DNA of 64,000 bases from Gordonia rubripertincta (GTDB taxonomy: Bacteria; Actinomycetota; Actinomycetes; Mycobacteriales; Mycobacteriaceae), in NCBI RefSeq assembly GCF_038024875.1, contig NZ_CP136136.1:3782001-3846000 (forward strand). The letters are read 5' to 3'. The notes under the pieces were generated by a model, which saw only the letters and a program-made list of their open reading frames with translations, made no database searches and was not told where the DNA came from. Positions 36,359 through 44,482 of this stretch are shown here, piece after piece. Numbering within the stretch: position 1 is the stretch's first letter; every line of letters begins with the position of its first letter. Both the position numbers and the translations under genes were made by a program.

Positions 36359-37510
36359 TCAGGTCGACAGAATCGTCACGGCCGCGGTACCCGGGGCTCC
36401 GTACAGCTGGGCGTAAGCGACAGTCGCGCCGTCGACCTGCCGGTCCCCGCACCGTCCGCGCAGCTGGTTCGTGAGCTCCCAGATCTGGCGCAGACCCGAA
36501 GCCCCCACCGGTTCGCCGTTGGCGAGCAGGCCCCCGTCGGTGTTGATCGGCAGCGGACCGCCGATCTCGGTGGCGCCTTCCGCGATCAGCTTCTCCTGAT
36601 CTCCGTCGGCGCAGAACCCGTTCTCCGCCATGTGAATGATCTCGGAAGCCGCATCGGTGTCCTGCAGCTGAATCACATCGACATCCCCCGGCTCTATCCC
36701 CGCTTGCTCGTAGGCGGCACGGGACGCGTACACCGTCGGAGAATCCTCGGATTCGAGCGGCAGCGATGGCATCAGCAGTTCGAACGCCCCGTCACGGCGC
36801 GAGAACAACGTGCTCGCACGCAAATACACCGGCGTATCGGTGTATTTGTGCGCATCCTCCGCGCGGCAGAGCACCGCTGCCGCCGCACCCTCGTCGGGCC
36901 CGCAGTACATGTATTGGCGCAGTGGATAGTTCAGTACCGGGCTGGCCAGTATTTCCTCGACGCCGAGCTTCTTGTTACGCCACGCGACCGGGTTGACCGA
37001 ACCATTGGCGAACGCTTTCGCTGCCACCTTGGCCAGGGTTGTCTCCGAGATGTCGTGGTCGTGCAGGTAGCGCGTGGCTTTCATACCGAAGAAGTGGGTG
37101 GTGAGGAACAGACCGAGTTCGCCGTACCATTCCGGAAGCCCGGATACCGAGGGGTGGTCGGAGAACGCGCCGCGGGGATGTTTGTCGAGCCCGACGGCCA
37201 CAGCGAGGTTGGCATCGCCGAGACGGAGCGCATTCGCCGCCTGCGCGAGAGTGTTGCCGCCCGATGCACATCCGGTGAAGGTGGAACGTGCCGGTATTCC
37301 GGTCATTCCCAGCAGGCCGGTGATGGCCTCCGGGTTCTTGACCTCCATGCTCGATGCCCAGAGTACGTCGACGTCTTCCCATTTCGCACCCGCGTCGCCG
37401 AGCGCGTCGATGACGGCGTCCTCGCCCATCTCGAGTGCGGACTTCGAGGGGTAGCGGCCGAACGGATGGAGTCCGACGCCGATGATCGCGATATCTGATG
37501 GAGTGCTCAT
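36359..37510 (-). CDS. SCP-x-type thiolase retaining the nucleophilic Cys
   Basis: 383 aa of the thiolase fold in the lipid-transfer/SCP-x branch. The nucleophile is present in FTGCASGGN (Cys81). The usual GHPxGxSG becomes NGEPVGASG, with Glu in place of His, and the C-terminal CxG becomes YGAPGT. It could be a 3-ketoacyl-CoA thiolase or a retro-aldolase with altered chemistry. It is coupled by ATGA overlap to a DUF35 gene upstream (37507), as is typical for this branch, where a DUF35 protein is an essential partner. Confidence 0.9.
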   Translation of the reverse strand: MSTPSDIAIIGVGLHPFGRYPSKSALEMGEDAVIDALGDAGAKWEDVDVLWASSMEVKNPEAITGLLGMTGIPARSTFTGCASGGNTLAQAANALRLGDANLAVAVGLDKHPRGAFSDHPSVSGLPEWYGELGLFLTTHFFGMKATRYLHDHDISETTLAKVAAKAFANGSVNPVAWRNKKLGVEEILASPVLNYPLRQYMYCGPDEGAAAAVLCRAEDAHKYTDTPVYLRASTLFSRRDGAFELLMPSLPLESEDSPTVYASRAAYEQAGIEPGDVDVIQLQDTDAASEIIHMAENGFCADGDQEKLIAEGATEIGGPLPINTDGGLLANGEPVGASGLRQIWELTNQLRGRCGDRQVDGATVAYAQLYGAPGTAAVTILST

Positions 37511-37968
37511 ACCGAGGTTTCCTCACTTGTCACAGGGGCGAAGGCGTACATCATGGTCGGCGTGCCCTGGGCATTCCTGGCGAACGGGAGAATCACCAAT
37601 TCCATCTCCTGCCCGATCATGAGTTTCTCCGGGTCCGGCTCGGTCAGCCGGGCTTGGACGCGCAGGGCGCCGGGCAGTTCGATGTAGCCAACGGTGAAGG
37701 GCTGGAAGGTCTTTGCATCGTCATCGCCGGCGTACGGGGGTGAGGTGGGCCGGAATGCCTGAGTGGTGAACGTCCAGAGCGTTCCTCGACGCGGCAACTC
37801 CACACGCTCCTGCTCCTCGCGGACCCCGTTCACCAGTCGGTGACTCCGGTAGGGGAACGTCAGCTTTCCGTCCGATCCTTTCGCGGCGATGAGTGCGGGC
37901 CGCTCGGCCGGCCAGGTGAACAGGTCGGGCGCCACCGGCACGGTCGCCTCGGCACTGGTCTGGGTCAT
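37507..37968 (-). CDS. DUF35 OB-fold protein without zinc ribbon
   Basis: 153 aa. The OB-fold part is recognisable (GTLWTFTTQAFRP, TVGYIELPG, RVQARLTE). Unlike the other DUF35 proteins in this window it has no CxxC pairs in its N-terminal half, so the zinc ribbon is absent. DUF35 proteins bind CoA esters and support thiolases or retro-aldolases. Its stop overlaps the thiolase start by four bases, so it is the likely partner of Cys81 thiolase 36359-37510. It lies 38 bp after the VOC gene. Confidence 0.88.
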   Translation of the reverse strand: MTQTSAEATVPVAPDLFTWPAERPALIAAKGSDGKLTFPYRSHRLVNGVREEQERVELPRRGTLWTFTTQAFRPTSPPYAGDDDAKTFQPFTVGYIELPGALRVQARLTEPDPEKLMIGQEMELVILPFARNAQGTPTMMYAFAPVTSEETSV

Positions 37969-38006
37969 CGGGGTCTCCTCTGGTCAAACGTGGAACAACA
38001 AGGGGG

Positions 38007-38921
38007 TCAGCAGGGTTGGGCGGGTCTACGCACCTCGCTACGCGGACGGGAAACGAGCTCGACGACCGCGCCGTCGGGATCAGCCAGGAACAGCACGGTG
38101 AAGCCACCGGTCGGCGTATCGACCATCGGGATGAACACCGGTTCCGGGATGTCCGCGCCCAGATCGAGAAGGGCGTGGTGGGCCCGCACGACATCCTCGA
38201 CCGCGAGCGCGATGCGATAGAGGCCGGCGGTGTTCGCATGCCAATCGGGCCTCACCGCGCCGGGATCATGACGGAATTCGATCGAGAAAGTGGGATCCTC
38301 GGCCGCGACGAGACTCAGCGCCCCCGCCGGTGCATTCGGGACGGGTTCGAAACCGAGCTGCTGCCACCATGCGGCAGTGCGCTCGAGATCGCTGCTGACC
38401 AGCCGGACGTGAGAGAACTTGGCACCCTCGGGCTCATCGACGACCGCACTGGGATCGACGTGGATCAGCTCGACGGGGCCACCGGCGGGATCCGACGCCA
38501 TCCATGCGGCCACTCGTCGGCCCCGGACCACAACCTCGGTCATGTCGGTGTCGCCCGGCGACAACGCTGCGGGCTGGGGCGTACGCAGACCGATGGCCTC
38601 GAACCCGAGTGTGTGGGACTTCATTGCGACCTCCCGCGCGGCCACGGGGGGCTCCCTCCAGCCGACGAGCTCGATTGCCGGCGCGGAGCGCGGCCCGCGA
38701 CCGTCGTAGTGAAATGCGGTGATGCTCGACGTGTGCTCGCCGAGTCCGAGGGGTCTGCCGTCCGTGTCGTCGGAGACCGACCGCATGCGCTCGACCAGGC
38801 CGAGGCGGGTCAGAAAGTCGGCGGATTCGGCCAGTACCGGAGTGTTGACGTTGCAGTGCAGAACTGCATGCACACGTCGGTCGAGGGCGGTCGTCTCGAG
38901 TTCGTGGTCACTGATGGTCAT
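38007..38921 (-). CDS. Two-domain VOC-family protein (extradiol dioxygenase-like)
   Basis: 304 aa with two vicinal-oxygen-chelate modules: residues 1-155 (HAVLHCNVNTPVLAESADF) and about 165-295 (FSHVRLVSSDLERTAAWW, LFLADPDGAVVELV). Possible metal-ligand residues include His in HCNVN and Glu in AVVELV, but an extradiol dioxygenase cannot be separated from an isomerase or epimerase. The ATG at 38921 is preferred over 38930 because AGGAG abuts the earlier ATG. It is first in the operon to 34044 and is controlled from a promoter with two operator copies. Confidence 0.85.
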   Translation of the reverse strand: MTISDHELETTALDRRVHAVLHCNVNTPVLAESADFLTRLGLVERMRSVSDDTDGRPLGLGEHTSSITAFHYDGRGPRSAPAIELVGWREPPVAAREVAMKSHTLGFEAIGLRTPQPAALSPGDTDMTEVVVRGRRVAAWMASDPAGGPVELIHVDPSAVVDEPEGAKFSHVRLVSSDLERTAAWWQQLGFEPVPNAPAGALSLVAAEDPTFSIEFRHDPGAVRPDWHANTAGLYRIALAVEDVVRAHHALLDLGADIPEPVFIPMVDTPTGGFTVLFLADPDGAVVELVSRPRSEVRRPAQPC

Positions 38922-38993
38922 CGCGGTCATCTCCTACTCGCGTCCAAACCTCGACGTCCTCGCAACGCCGCTGGTTCAGCAGCCTAGAATAAC

Positions 38994-39009
38994 TTGACAC
39001 TTGTGACAA
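38994..39009. promoter_or_regulatory. Operator copy TTGACACTTGTGACAA
   Basis: A near-palindrome (one mismatch from TTGACAC-NN-GTGTCAA) 73 bp upstream of the VOC start. On the minus strand its arm TTGTCA is followed after 17 bases by TAGGCT, a plausible -35/-10 pair for the VOC-to-dehydrogenase operon. Confidence 0.65.
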
Positions 39010-39128
39010 CTGTGTGCGACGCCATGCCGCTACAGCGAGCCAGCCCCTTGACATAGCCCAGATTCGTCGAGAACGGTGCAGCACCCTCCCGGCGAAGCGG
39101 GTCGCTGATAGCTCCAATATGATGGCAT

Positions 39129-39144
39129 TTGACACTTTAGTCAA
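39129..39144. promoter_or_regulatory. Operator TTGACACTTTAGTCAA upstream of ECH operon
   Basis: An exact TTGAC-N6-GTCAA site 43 bp before the ECH ATG at 39187, at the head of the 39187-47157 plus-strand operon. Its left half is a -35-like TTGACA. A second copy (38994) lies in the same divergent region. Confidence 0.75.
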
Positions 39145-39186
39145 GTACACTACAGCCAGGATTCGCCGCGCCCACGGAAGAGACTC

Positions 39187-39939
39187 ATGCCCCTTGTACT
39201 CGTCGCCGACGACGGACCAGTCCGCACCATCACACTGAACGCACCCGAGCGACTCAACGCGCTCGACCTCGACGTCCTGGCCGAATTGCGAGAGGCGATC
39301 GACGACACGGCCAACGCGTCGACGGTCGGCGCTGTCGTCGTGACCGGCGCCGGCCGCAGTTTCTGCTCCGGCGCAGACCTGACCGGCATGTTCGGTGATC
39401 TCACCCGACCCACAGAGGAGATCCGCGACCACCTCAAAGGCGTCTACGCGTCCTTTCTCGGCCTCCGGGATCTGACCGTGCCCACGATGGCGGCAGTTCA
39501 TGGGCCGGCGATCGGCGCAGGTCTGAACATCGCGCTCGCCTGCGACATCATCGTCGGCGGCCCGCGCGCTCGCTACGGACCCACCTTCGCCGAGATCGGC
39601 CTGCACCCCGGTGGAGGGTGCTCCTGGATGTTGGTCGAACGCATCGGCCGGTCCCGCGCGATGGCGGCCTTGCTCGAGGGAGCGATCATCGCGGCCGACC
39701 ACGCTCACGAGATCGGACTGTCGGACCTCCGGGCCGACGACCCGCTCGCCGAAGCATTCCGGCTGGCCTCCCGATACGCGCGGCGCGCCGAACTCAGCAG
39801 TGCCATCAAGCGCTCGGTCGATACGGCAACCCACGCGGGATTCGCCGACTCCATCGACGTCGAGGCCTTGGCACAAGCCGAATCCACCACCAACGAGACC
39901 TTCCGCAACTTCCTCGTGGAGTTCGCCGCCCGAACCTGA
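39187..39939 (+). CDS. Enoyl-CoA hydratase/isomerase (crotonase family)
   Basis: 250 aa. The oxyanion-hole motifs are SFCSGADL (about residue 58) and HGPAIGAGLNIALACD (105-120). A possible catalytic Glu136 is in FAEIGLHPGGG. It would hydrate or isomerise an enoyl-CoA. GGAAGAG precedes the ATG by a few bases. It is first in a long plus-strand operon of eight genes, with an exact operator 43 bp upstream. Confidence 0.93.
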   Translation: MPLVLVADDGPVRTITLNAPERLNALDLDVLAELREAIDDTANASTVGAVVVTGAGRSFCSGADLTGMFGDLTRPTEEIRDHLKGVYASFLGLRDLTVPTMAAVHGPAIGAGLNIALACDIIVGGPRARYGPTFAEIGLHPGGGCSWMLVERIGRSRAMAALLEGAIIAADHAHEIGLSDLRADDPLAEAFRLASRYARRAELSSAIKRSVDTATHAGFADSIDVEALAQAESTTNETFRNFLVEFAART

Positions 39940-40020
39940 CCGCGCGCCGACCGTCCGGGGATCGCGCACCTACAGCTCTCACATCGCTACAGCCCACCAA
40001 CAGAAGAGGATCCGATCCGA

Positions 40021-40719
40021 ATGCCCAGAGCGCTACTCATCGGTGCCACAGGAACTGTCGGGCGCGCCGTCGCTGAAGTCCTCTGTTCACGAAACTGGGA
40101 CGTCGTCCTCAGCGCCCGCACTGGGCAGCGTCTCGACGACTTGTCGGCCTCACTCCCGTCCGGACAGGTCACCACGCAACCCTGCAGCGTTGAATCCACT
40201 ACCGAGACAGACGCTCTCGCAGACCGGTGCACCGCAGCGTCCCTGGACGCCGTGGTGGTGACCACCGCAGCCTCCTGGAACCCGCGCCCAATCGCCGAGC
40301 TGGATTTCGACATCATCAACGATGTCTTCGAACGTGACCTGCGACTGCACGTGAACGCGGCACGAACCTTCATCCCCCGACTCTCGCCCGGTGCCGTCTA
40401 CCTCGCCACCGGCGGCGGCATGGCCGACTTCACGTTCCCCGGCATGGGGCCCATGTCGATGACGCAGGCGGCACAGCGAGCGTTGCTGCGGTCCTGGCAC
40501 AAGGAGGGAAAGACGTCCGGTATTCACATCCGCGAGCTGTTGATCGCCGCGATGGTGCGGGGACACGGCCCGAACGATGCACGCGAGGGCTCCCTGACCG
40601 CCACCGAGGTCGCCGAGCACCTCGTCCAAGTGGTCGAGAACCCGCTCGACAACCCCGGCGCGGTCGTCACCATCGACCCGTCGTCGCGCACCACACACTC
40701 GTACACCGGAGGAATCTGA
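40021..40719 (+). CDS. Degenerate SDR lacking Tyr/Lys catalytic pair
   Basis: 232 aa. The Rossmann start GATGTVGRAV is intact, but the region of the YxxxK motif reads GPMSMTQAAQRA, so Tyr and Lys appear replaced by Met and Gln. It may bind NAD(P) without usual SDR catalysis, or use other residues. It lies 81 bp after ECH and overlaps the next SDR by one base (TGATG). The ribosome-binding site is poor (AGAGGATCC). Possibly a partner of the SDR at 40719. Confidence 0.8.
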   Translation: MPRALLIGATGTVGRAVAEVLCSRNWDVVLSARTGQRLDDLSASLPSGQVTTQPCSVESTTETDALADRCTAASLDAVVVTTAASWNPRPIAELDFDIINDVFERDLRLHVNAARTFIPRLSPGAVYLATGGGMADFTFPGMGPMSMTQAAQRALLRSWHKEGKTSGIHIRELLIAAMVRGHGPNDAREGSLTATEVAEHLVQVVENPLDNPGAVVTIDPSSRTTHSYTGGI

Positions 40720-41642
40720 TGGGACTACTCGACGACCGCGTGGCGATCGTGACCGGCGGCGGCCGCGGTCTGGGCCGCGCACATTCTCTCGAGCTCGCCG
40801 CACAGGGAGCAACAGTCGTCATCGTCGACCCCGGTGTCGGACTCGATGGGGCACGAGACGCCGAGACACCCGCACACTCTGTTGTTCGTGAGATCGCCGA
40901 GATCGGCGGCAAGGCAGAGGTCGCCGAACTGTCGGTCACCGACTACGACGCCATCGGAGACCTCGTTCGAACAGTGGTCGCTGCACACGGCGATGTGCAC
41001 GCCGTGATCAACAACGCCGGCATCACCCGCGACAAGATGATCACCTCGATGGAAGAACGCGACTTCGACGATGTCATCGCCGTCCACCTGAAGGGCACCT
41101 TCAACCTCATGCGGCACGCCGCCGGTCACTGGCGCGAGCGTGCGAAAGCCGGCGACCGGGTCACCGGTCGAGTCATCAACACCACCAGCGGCTCCGGCAT
41201 GCGCGGCAACATCGGGCAGCTTGCTTATGGCGCAGCCAAGTCCGCGATCGCCAGCGCCACTGTCGTCGCGGCCATGGAGCTGCAACGTTACGGCGTCTCG
41301 GTGAATGCAGTGTCGCCGGTGGCGCGCACCAGGATGACCGAAGCGGTCGGCGGGCTTCTCGCCGAGGTCGAGCCAGGGGCATTCGACACGTTCGCGCCCG
41401 AGAACTGTTCGCCCGTGGTGGCGTACCTGGCCAGTGAGCAGGCCGGCTGGATCACCGGCCAGATCATCCGCGTGGACGGCAACCGACTCCGCATCTACGA
41501 ACGATGGAGCCTTGGTACACAAGCGTTCTCGCTGTCGGAGGAGCGCGCGCTGCGCACCGACGAGATGGATGTCGCGCTGCGCTCGCTGTATGGCGCGATT
41601 CCGCTCGGGCTCGGCGACCGACGCCTGCAGGACAACGAATAG
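40719..41642 (+). CDS. SDR, (3R)-hydroxyacyl-CoA dehydrogenase-like
   Basis: 307 aa. TGGGRGLGRAH at the N-terminus, an NNAGITRDKM motif and catalytic YGAAK are all present. The sequence style matches the dehydrogenase domain of peroxisomal MFE-2 (HSD17B4), which oxidises (3R)-hydroxyacyl-CoA, so it could follow the MaoC-type hydratase at 25656. The C-terminal extension (RWSLGTQAFSLSEER onward) is longer than in simple SDRs. It is coupled to the preceding degenerate SDR by a one-base overlap. Confidence 0.9.
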   Translation: MGLLDDRVAIVTGGGRGLGRAHSLELAAQGATVVIVDPGVGLDGARDAETPAHSVVREIAEIGGKAEVAELSVTDYDAIGDLVRTVVAAHGDVHAVINNAGITRDKMITSMEERDFDDVIAVHLKGTFNLMRHAAGHWRERAKAGDRVTGRVINTTSGSGMRGNIGQLAYGAAKSAIASATVVAAMELQRYGVSVNAVSPVARTRMTEAVGGLLAEVEPGAFDTFAPENCSPVVAYLASEQAGWITGQIIRVDGNRLRIYERWSLGTQAFSLSEERALRTDEMDVALRSLYGAIPLGLGDRRLQDNE

Positions 41643-41651
41643 GAGCACGCT

Positions 41652-42875
41652 GTGGCTACGCATTCTGCCGACCTACTCACCGGCGTGCGCATCGTGGACT
41701 TGACGACCACGTTCATGGGCCCGTACTGCACCATGCAGCTCGCACGTCTGGGGGCCGACGTGGTCAAGGTGGAGGATCCCAAAGGGGATGTGGTTCGCGG
41801 CATCCTCGATCACGACGGGACGGGCCTCGGGCCGATCTTCCTGAGCGCCAACCATGGCAAACGCAGTCTTGCCGTGGATCTGAAGAAAGAGCGCGGGTGC
41901 GACCTGTTGTTCGAACTCGTCGCGGCCGCCGACGTCTTCGTCTCCAACATGCGGCCCCGTGCGCTGGAACGCCTCGGGATCAGCACCGAGGCGATTCTCG
42001 ACCGGAATCCGCGGTGTATCGTCGCCAATCTCGTCGGCTTCGGCGCGGGCGGGCGATATGACGGAACAGCCGCCTATGACGACGTCATCCAAGCGGTCAG
42101 CGGCATGGCCGCGGTGCAGGGCGGACCAGAGGGGCCGCCCACCTACGTGAAGTCGGCGATCGCCGACAAGACTGTCGGGTTGGTGGCGGCGAACTCGATT
42201 CTCGCCGCTCTGTTCAGTCGCGAACGCACGGGTCGCGGGTGTGCCATCACGGTACCGATGTTCGAGACGATGGCCGCGTTCAACCTTCTCGACCACCAGG
42301 GGGCCCGGACCTACGATCCACCCCGTGGCGACACGGGCTATCCGCGCCTCATGTCACCGTTCCGGCGCCCATACGCCACCAGCGACGGCTACCTCGGCGT
42401 GGTCGTCTACACCGACCGGATGTGGCTGTCCTTCTTCGATCTCATCGGCCGTCCAGAGCTCACCGACGACCCCCGCTACCGGACGATCACGGGCCGCACG
42501 CAGCACATCGACGAGCTCTACTCACTCGTCGATCACGAACTGCGGAAACATCCGTCGGCGTATTGGGAAAAGGCACTCGCCGGTGCCGACATCCCGGTCA
42601 TCCCGGTCCGGTCCCTCGACGATCTGCTCGACGACCCGCACCTGACCGACGTCGACTTCTTCGAATCAGTCGACCATCCCGTGGCCGGGCCGCTGCGCCT
42701 CGCGCCGTACCCCGCCAGCTTCTCAGCCGGCACCGGCGCCGGCGTGCGACCGGCGCCCACCCTCGGTCAGCACAGCCGCCAGGTGGCGGCCGAACTCTCC
42801 CTACCGCGCGCGACCATCCAATCGCTGATCGATGACGGCGTCCTGGTCGAGACCCCGATCGGAGTCCACTCATGA
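41652..42875 (+). CDS. Class III (CaiB/BaiF) CoA-transferase
   Basis: 407 aa. The family N-terminus GVRIVDLTTTFMGPYC and the catalytic Asp172 (SAIADKTVGL) are seen. It transfers CoA to a carboxylate or acts as a racemase. The start is GTG 41652 with AGGAG seven bases upstream. It overlaps the thiolase by four bases (ATGA) and is fourth in the plus-strand operon. This is the third CaiB gene of the window, counting the tandem fusion as one. Confidence 0.93.
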   Translation: MATHSADLLTGVRIVDLTTTFMGPYCTMQLARLGADVVKVEDPKGDVVRGILDHDGTGLGPIFLSANHGKRSLAVDLKKERGCDLLFELVAAADVFVSNMRPRALERLGISTEAILDRNPRCIVANLVGFGAGGRYDGTAAYDDVIQAVSGMAAVQGGPEGPPTYVKSAIADKTVGLVAANSILAALFSRERTGRGCAITVPMFETMAAFNLLDHQGARTYDPPRGDTGYPRLMSPFRRPYATSDGYLGVVVYTDRMWLSFFDLIGRPELTDDPRYRTITGRTQHIDELYSLVDHELRKHPSAYWEKALAGADIPVIPVRSLDDLLDDPHLTDVDFFESVDHPVAGPLRLAPYPASFSAGTGAGVRPAPTLGQHSRQVAAELSLPRATIQSLIDDGVLVETPIGVHS

Positions 42876-44050
42876 TCCCTTCACTCAACGGTTCGGCAGT
42901 CATCGTCGGCGCCTACGAGCATCCGGGTCGAAAGCTCCCCGACCACACCATCGCGCAGGTCCACCGCGAGGTGATCCTCGGTGCGCTCGCCGATGCGGGG
43001 CTGGCGCTCGCCGATGTCGATGGCTTCTTCTGCGATGCAACGACTCCCGGCCTGGGCCCGGTCGACATGATGGAGTACCTCGGCATCGAAGCTCGCGTGA
43101 CCGCCTCCGGCGAACTCGGCGGCGCAACCTATGTCGCCTATATCGGACAGGCTGCCGCCGCCATCGCTGCCGGTCATTGCCGAGTCGCGGTGATCAGCCT
43201 GGCCGGACTGCCCAGTCAGGCAAGTACCAAGAGCGCAGCCCTGGCGTTGCCTCCGGGCCCCGTGGCGAGCTTCGAGAACAACGGATTTCGGGGCGGCTAC
43301 GGTCCGGTCGCCGACTACGCACTGGTGGCGCGACGCCATATGCACGAGTTCGGCACCACGTCCGAACAACTCGCCTGGATCAAGGTGGCGGCGTCCGAGC
43401 ACGCCAAACACAACCCGAATGCGAAACTCCAGGAGCCGGTCACCGTCGAGCAGGTGCTGGCCTCCCCCCTCGTAGCCGATCCACTGCACGTCATGGACTG
43501 CTGCGTGATGACTGACGGCGGTGGTGCGCTGGTCGTGGTCCACCCTGACATCGCACGGGACCTCGGAAGGCGCGGAGCCATCCTGCGGGGTTACGGTGAG
43601 GCGCACAAGGATTCGATGCTCGGGCAGATCGACCTGACCTACTCGGCCAACCGGCGCGCCGGGGAGCAGGCCTACGCGGAGTCCGGGCTCGGGCCACAAG
43701 ACATCGGCTACCTGTCCCTGTACGACTCGTTCACCATCACCGTGCTGCTCGCGCTCGAAGATCTCGGCTTCGCCGAACGGGGCCGGGGCGGGCGATATGT
43801 CGAGAACCTCGGTCTCACCGCGGCGGGCGGGCGAGTGCCCGTGAACACCGACGGTGGCGGGTTGATGAACAACCACCCGGGAAATCGCGGCGGAATGACC
43901 AAGACGATCGAAGCGGTCCGGCAACTCCGCGGCGAGGCCACCCCTGCCGTACAGGTCCCCGACCTCGAGTTCGCACTCGTGGCGGGAACCGGATTCCGAC
44001 TCTCTCAACGGCATTACAGTGCCGCAGCCGTATTGGAGCAATACCCATGA
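42872..44050 (+). CDS. Thiolase-fold protein without nucleophilic Cys (Ltp2-like aldolase candidate)
   Basis: 392 aa. The fold is that of SCP-x thiolases, but the nucleophile position reads ASGELGGATY, so Cys is absent. The later loop is NTDGGGLMNNHPGNRGG. This fits the Ltp2 branch, whose characterised members are retro-aldolases that need a DUF35 partner rather than thiolases (family knowledge). A DUF35 gene follows with an ATGA overlap at 44047. Likely reaction: C-C cleavage of a beta-hydroxyacyl-CoA to a ketone and a short acyl-CoA (inference). Confidence 0.88.
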   Translation: MIPSLNGSAVIVGAYEHPGRKLPDHTIAQVHREVILGALADAGLALADVDGFFCDATTPGLGPVDMMEYLGIEARVTASGELGGATYVAYIGQAAAAIAAGHCRVAVISLAGLPSQASTKSAALALPPGPVASFENNGFRGGYGPVADYALVARRHMHEFGTTSEQLAWIKVAASEHAKHNPNAKLQEPVTVEQVLASPLVADPLHVMDCCVMTDGGGALVVVHPDIARDLGRRGAILRGYGEAHKDSMLGQIDLTYSANRRAGEQAYAESGLGPQDIGYLSLYDSFTITVLLALEDLGFAERGRGGRYVENLGLTAAGGRVPVNTDGGGLMNNHPGNRGGMTKTIEAVRQLRGEATPAVQVPDLEFALVAGTGFRLSQRHYSAAAVLEQYP

Positions 44051-44469
44051 CCACCTACTTCGAGCCCGGACTGCCCACCGATCAACCGGCCTTCGACCCC
44101 GAGACCGCACCGTATTGGGATGCCGCACGGGTGGGACACCTCGTGCTGCCGTTCTGCGAGGCCTGTCAGCAGTTCTTCTGGTACCCACGAGGATTCTGCC
44201 CCCGCTGCGCCGGCGATTCGCTTGCGTGGCCTGAGGCGACCGGCCGCGGCGAGGTGTACAGCTATTCGGTCGTCAGACGCGCCTTCGGAGAGTGGGCGGA
44301 GTACACGCCGTTCGTGATCGCCTGGGTTACCCTCGATGAGGGGGTCACGGTGCTGACCAACATCATTGGCTGCTCCGAAGACCAACTCGCCGTTGGCATG
44401 CCCGTCGAGGCAGTGTTCGAGTCGGGCTCTGACGCTGATCTACCGGCACTGCGCTTCACTCCTGCCTGA
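44047..44469 (+). CDS. DUF35 OB-fold protein with zinc ribbon
   Basis: 140 aa. The zinc ribbon ligands are Cys37, Cys40, Cys51 and Cys54 (CEAC and CPRC), followed by an OB-fold domain (GEVYSYSVVRRAF, TNIIGCSEDQLAVGMPV). Such proteins, like the DUF35 domain of ChsH2, form the CoA-binding partner of Ltp2-type aldolases. It is coupled to the Cys-less thiolase-fold gene upstream by four bases and precedes the fused gene at 44483 by 13 bp. Confidence 0.92.
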   Translation: MTTYFEPGLPTDQPAFDPETAPYWDAARVGHLVLPFCEACQQFFWYPRGFCPRCAGDSLAWPEATGRGEVYSYSVVRRAFGEWAEYTPFVIAWVTLDEGVTVLTNIIGCSEDQLAVGMPVEAVFESGSDADLPALRFTPA

Positions 44470-44482
44470 AGGGACCTGTCCG

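Noticed and set aside
35405..37498. 697-aa plus-strand open frame
   Set aside because: Antisense to dehydrogenase and thiolase genes; composition is Arg/Gly/Val rich without any motif.
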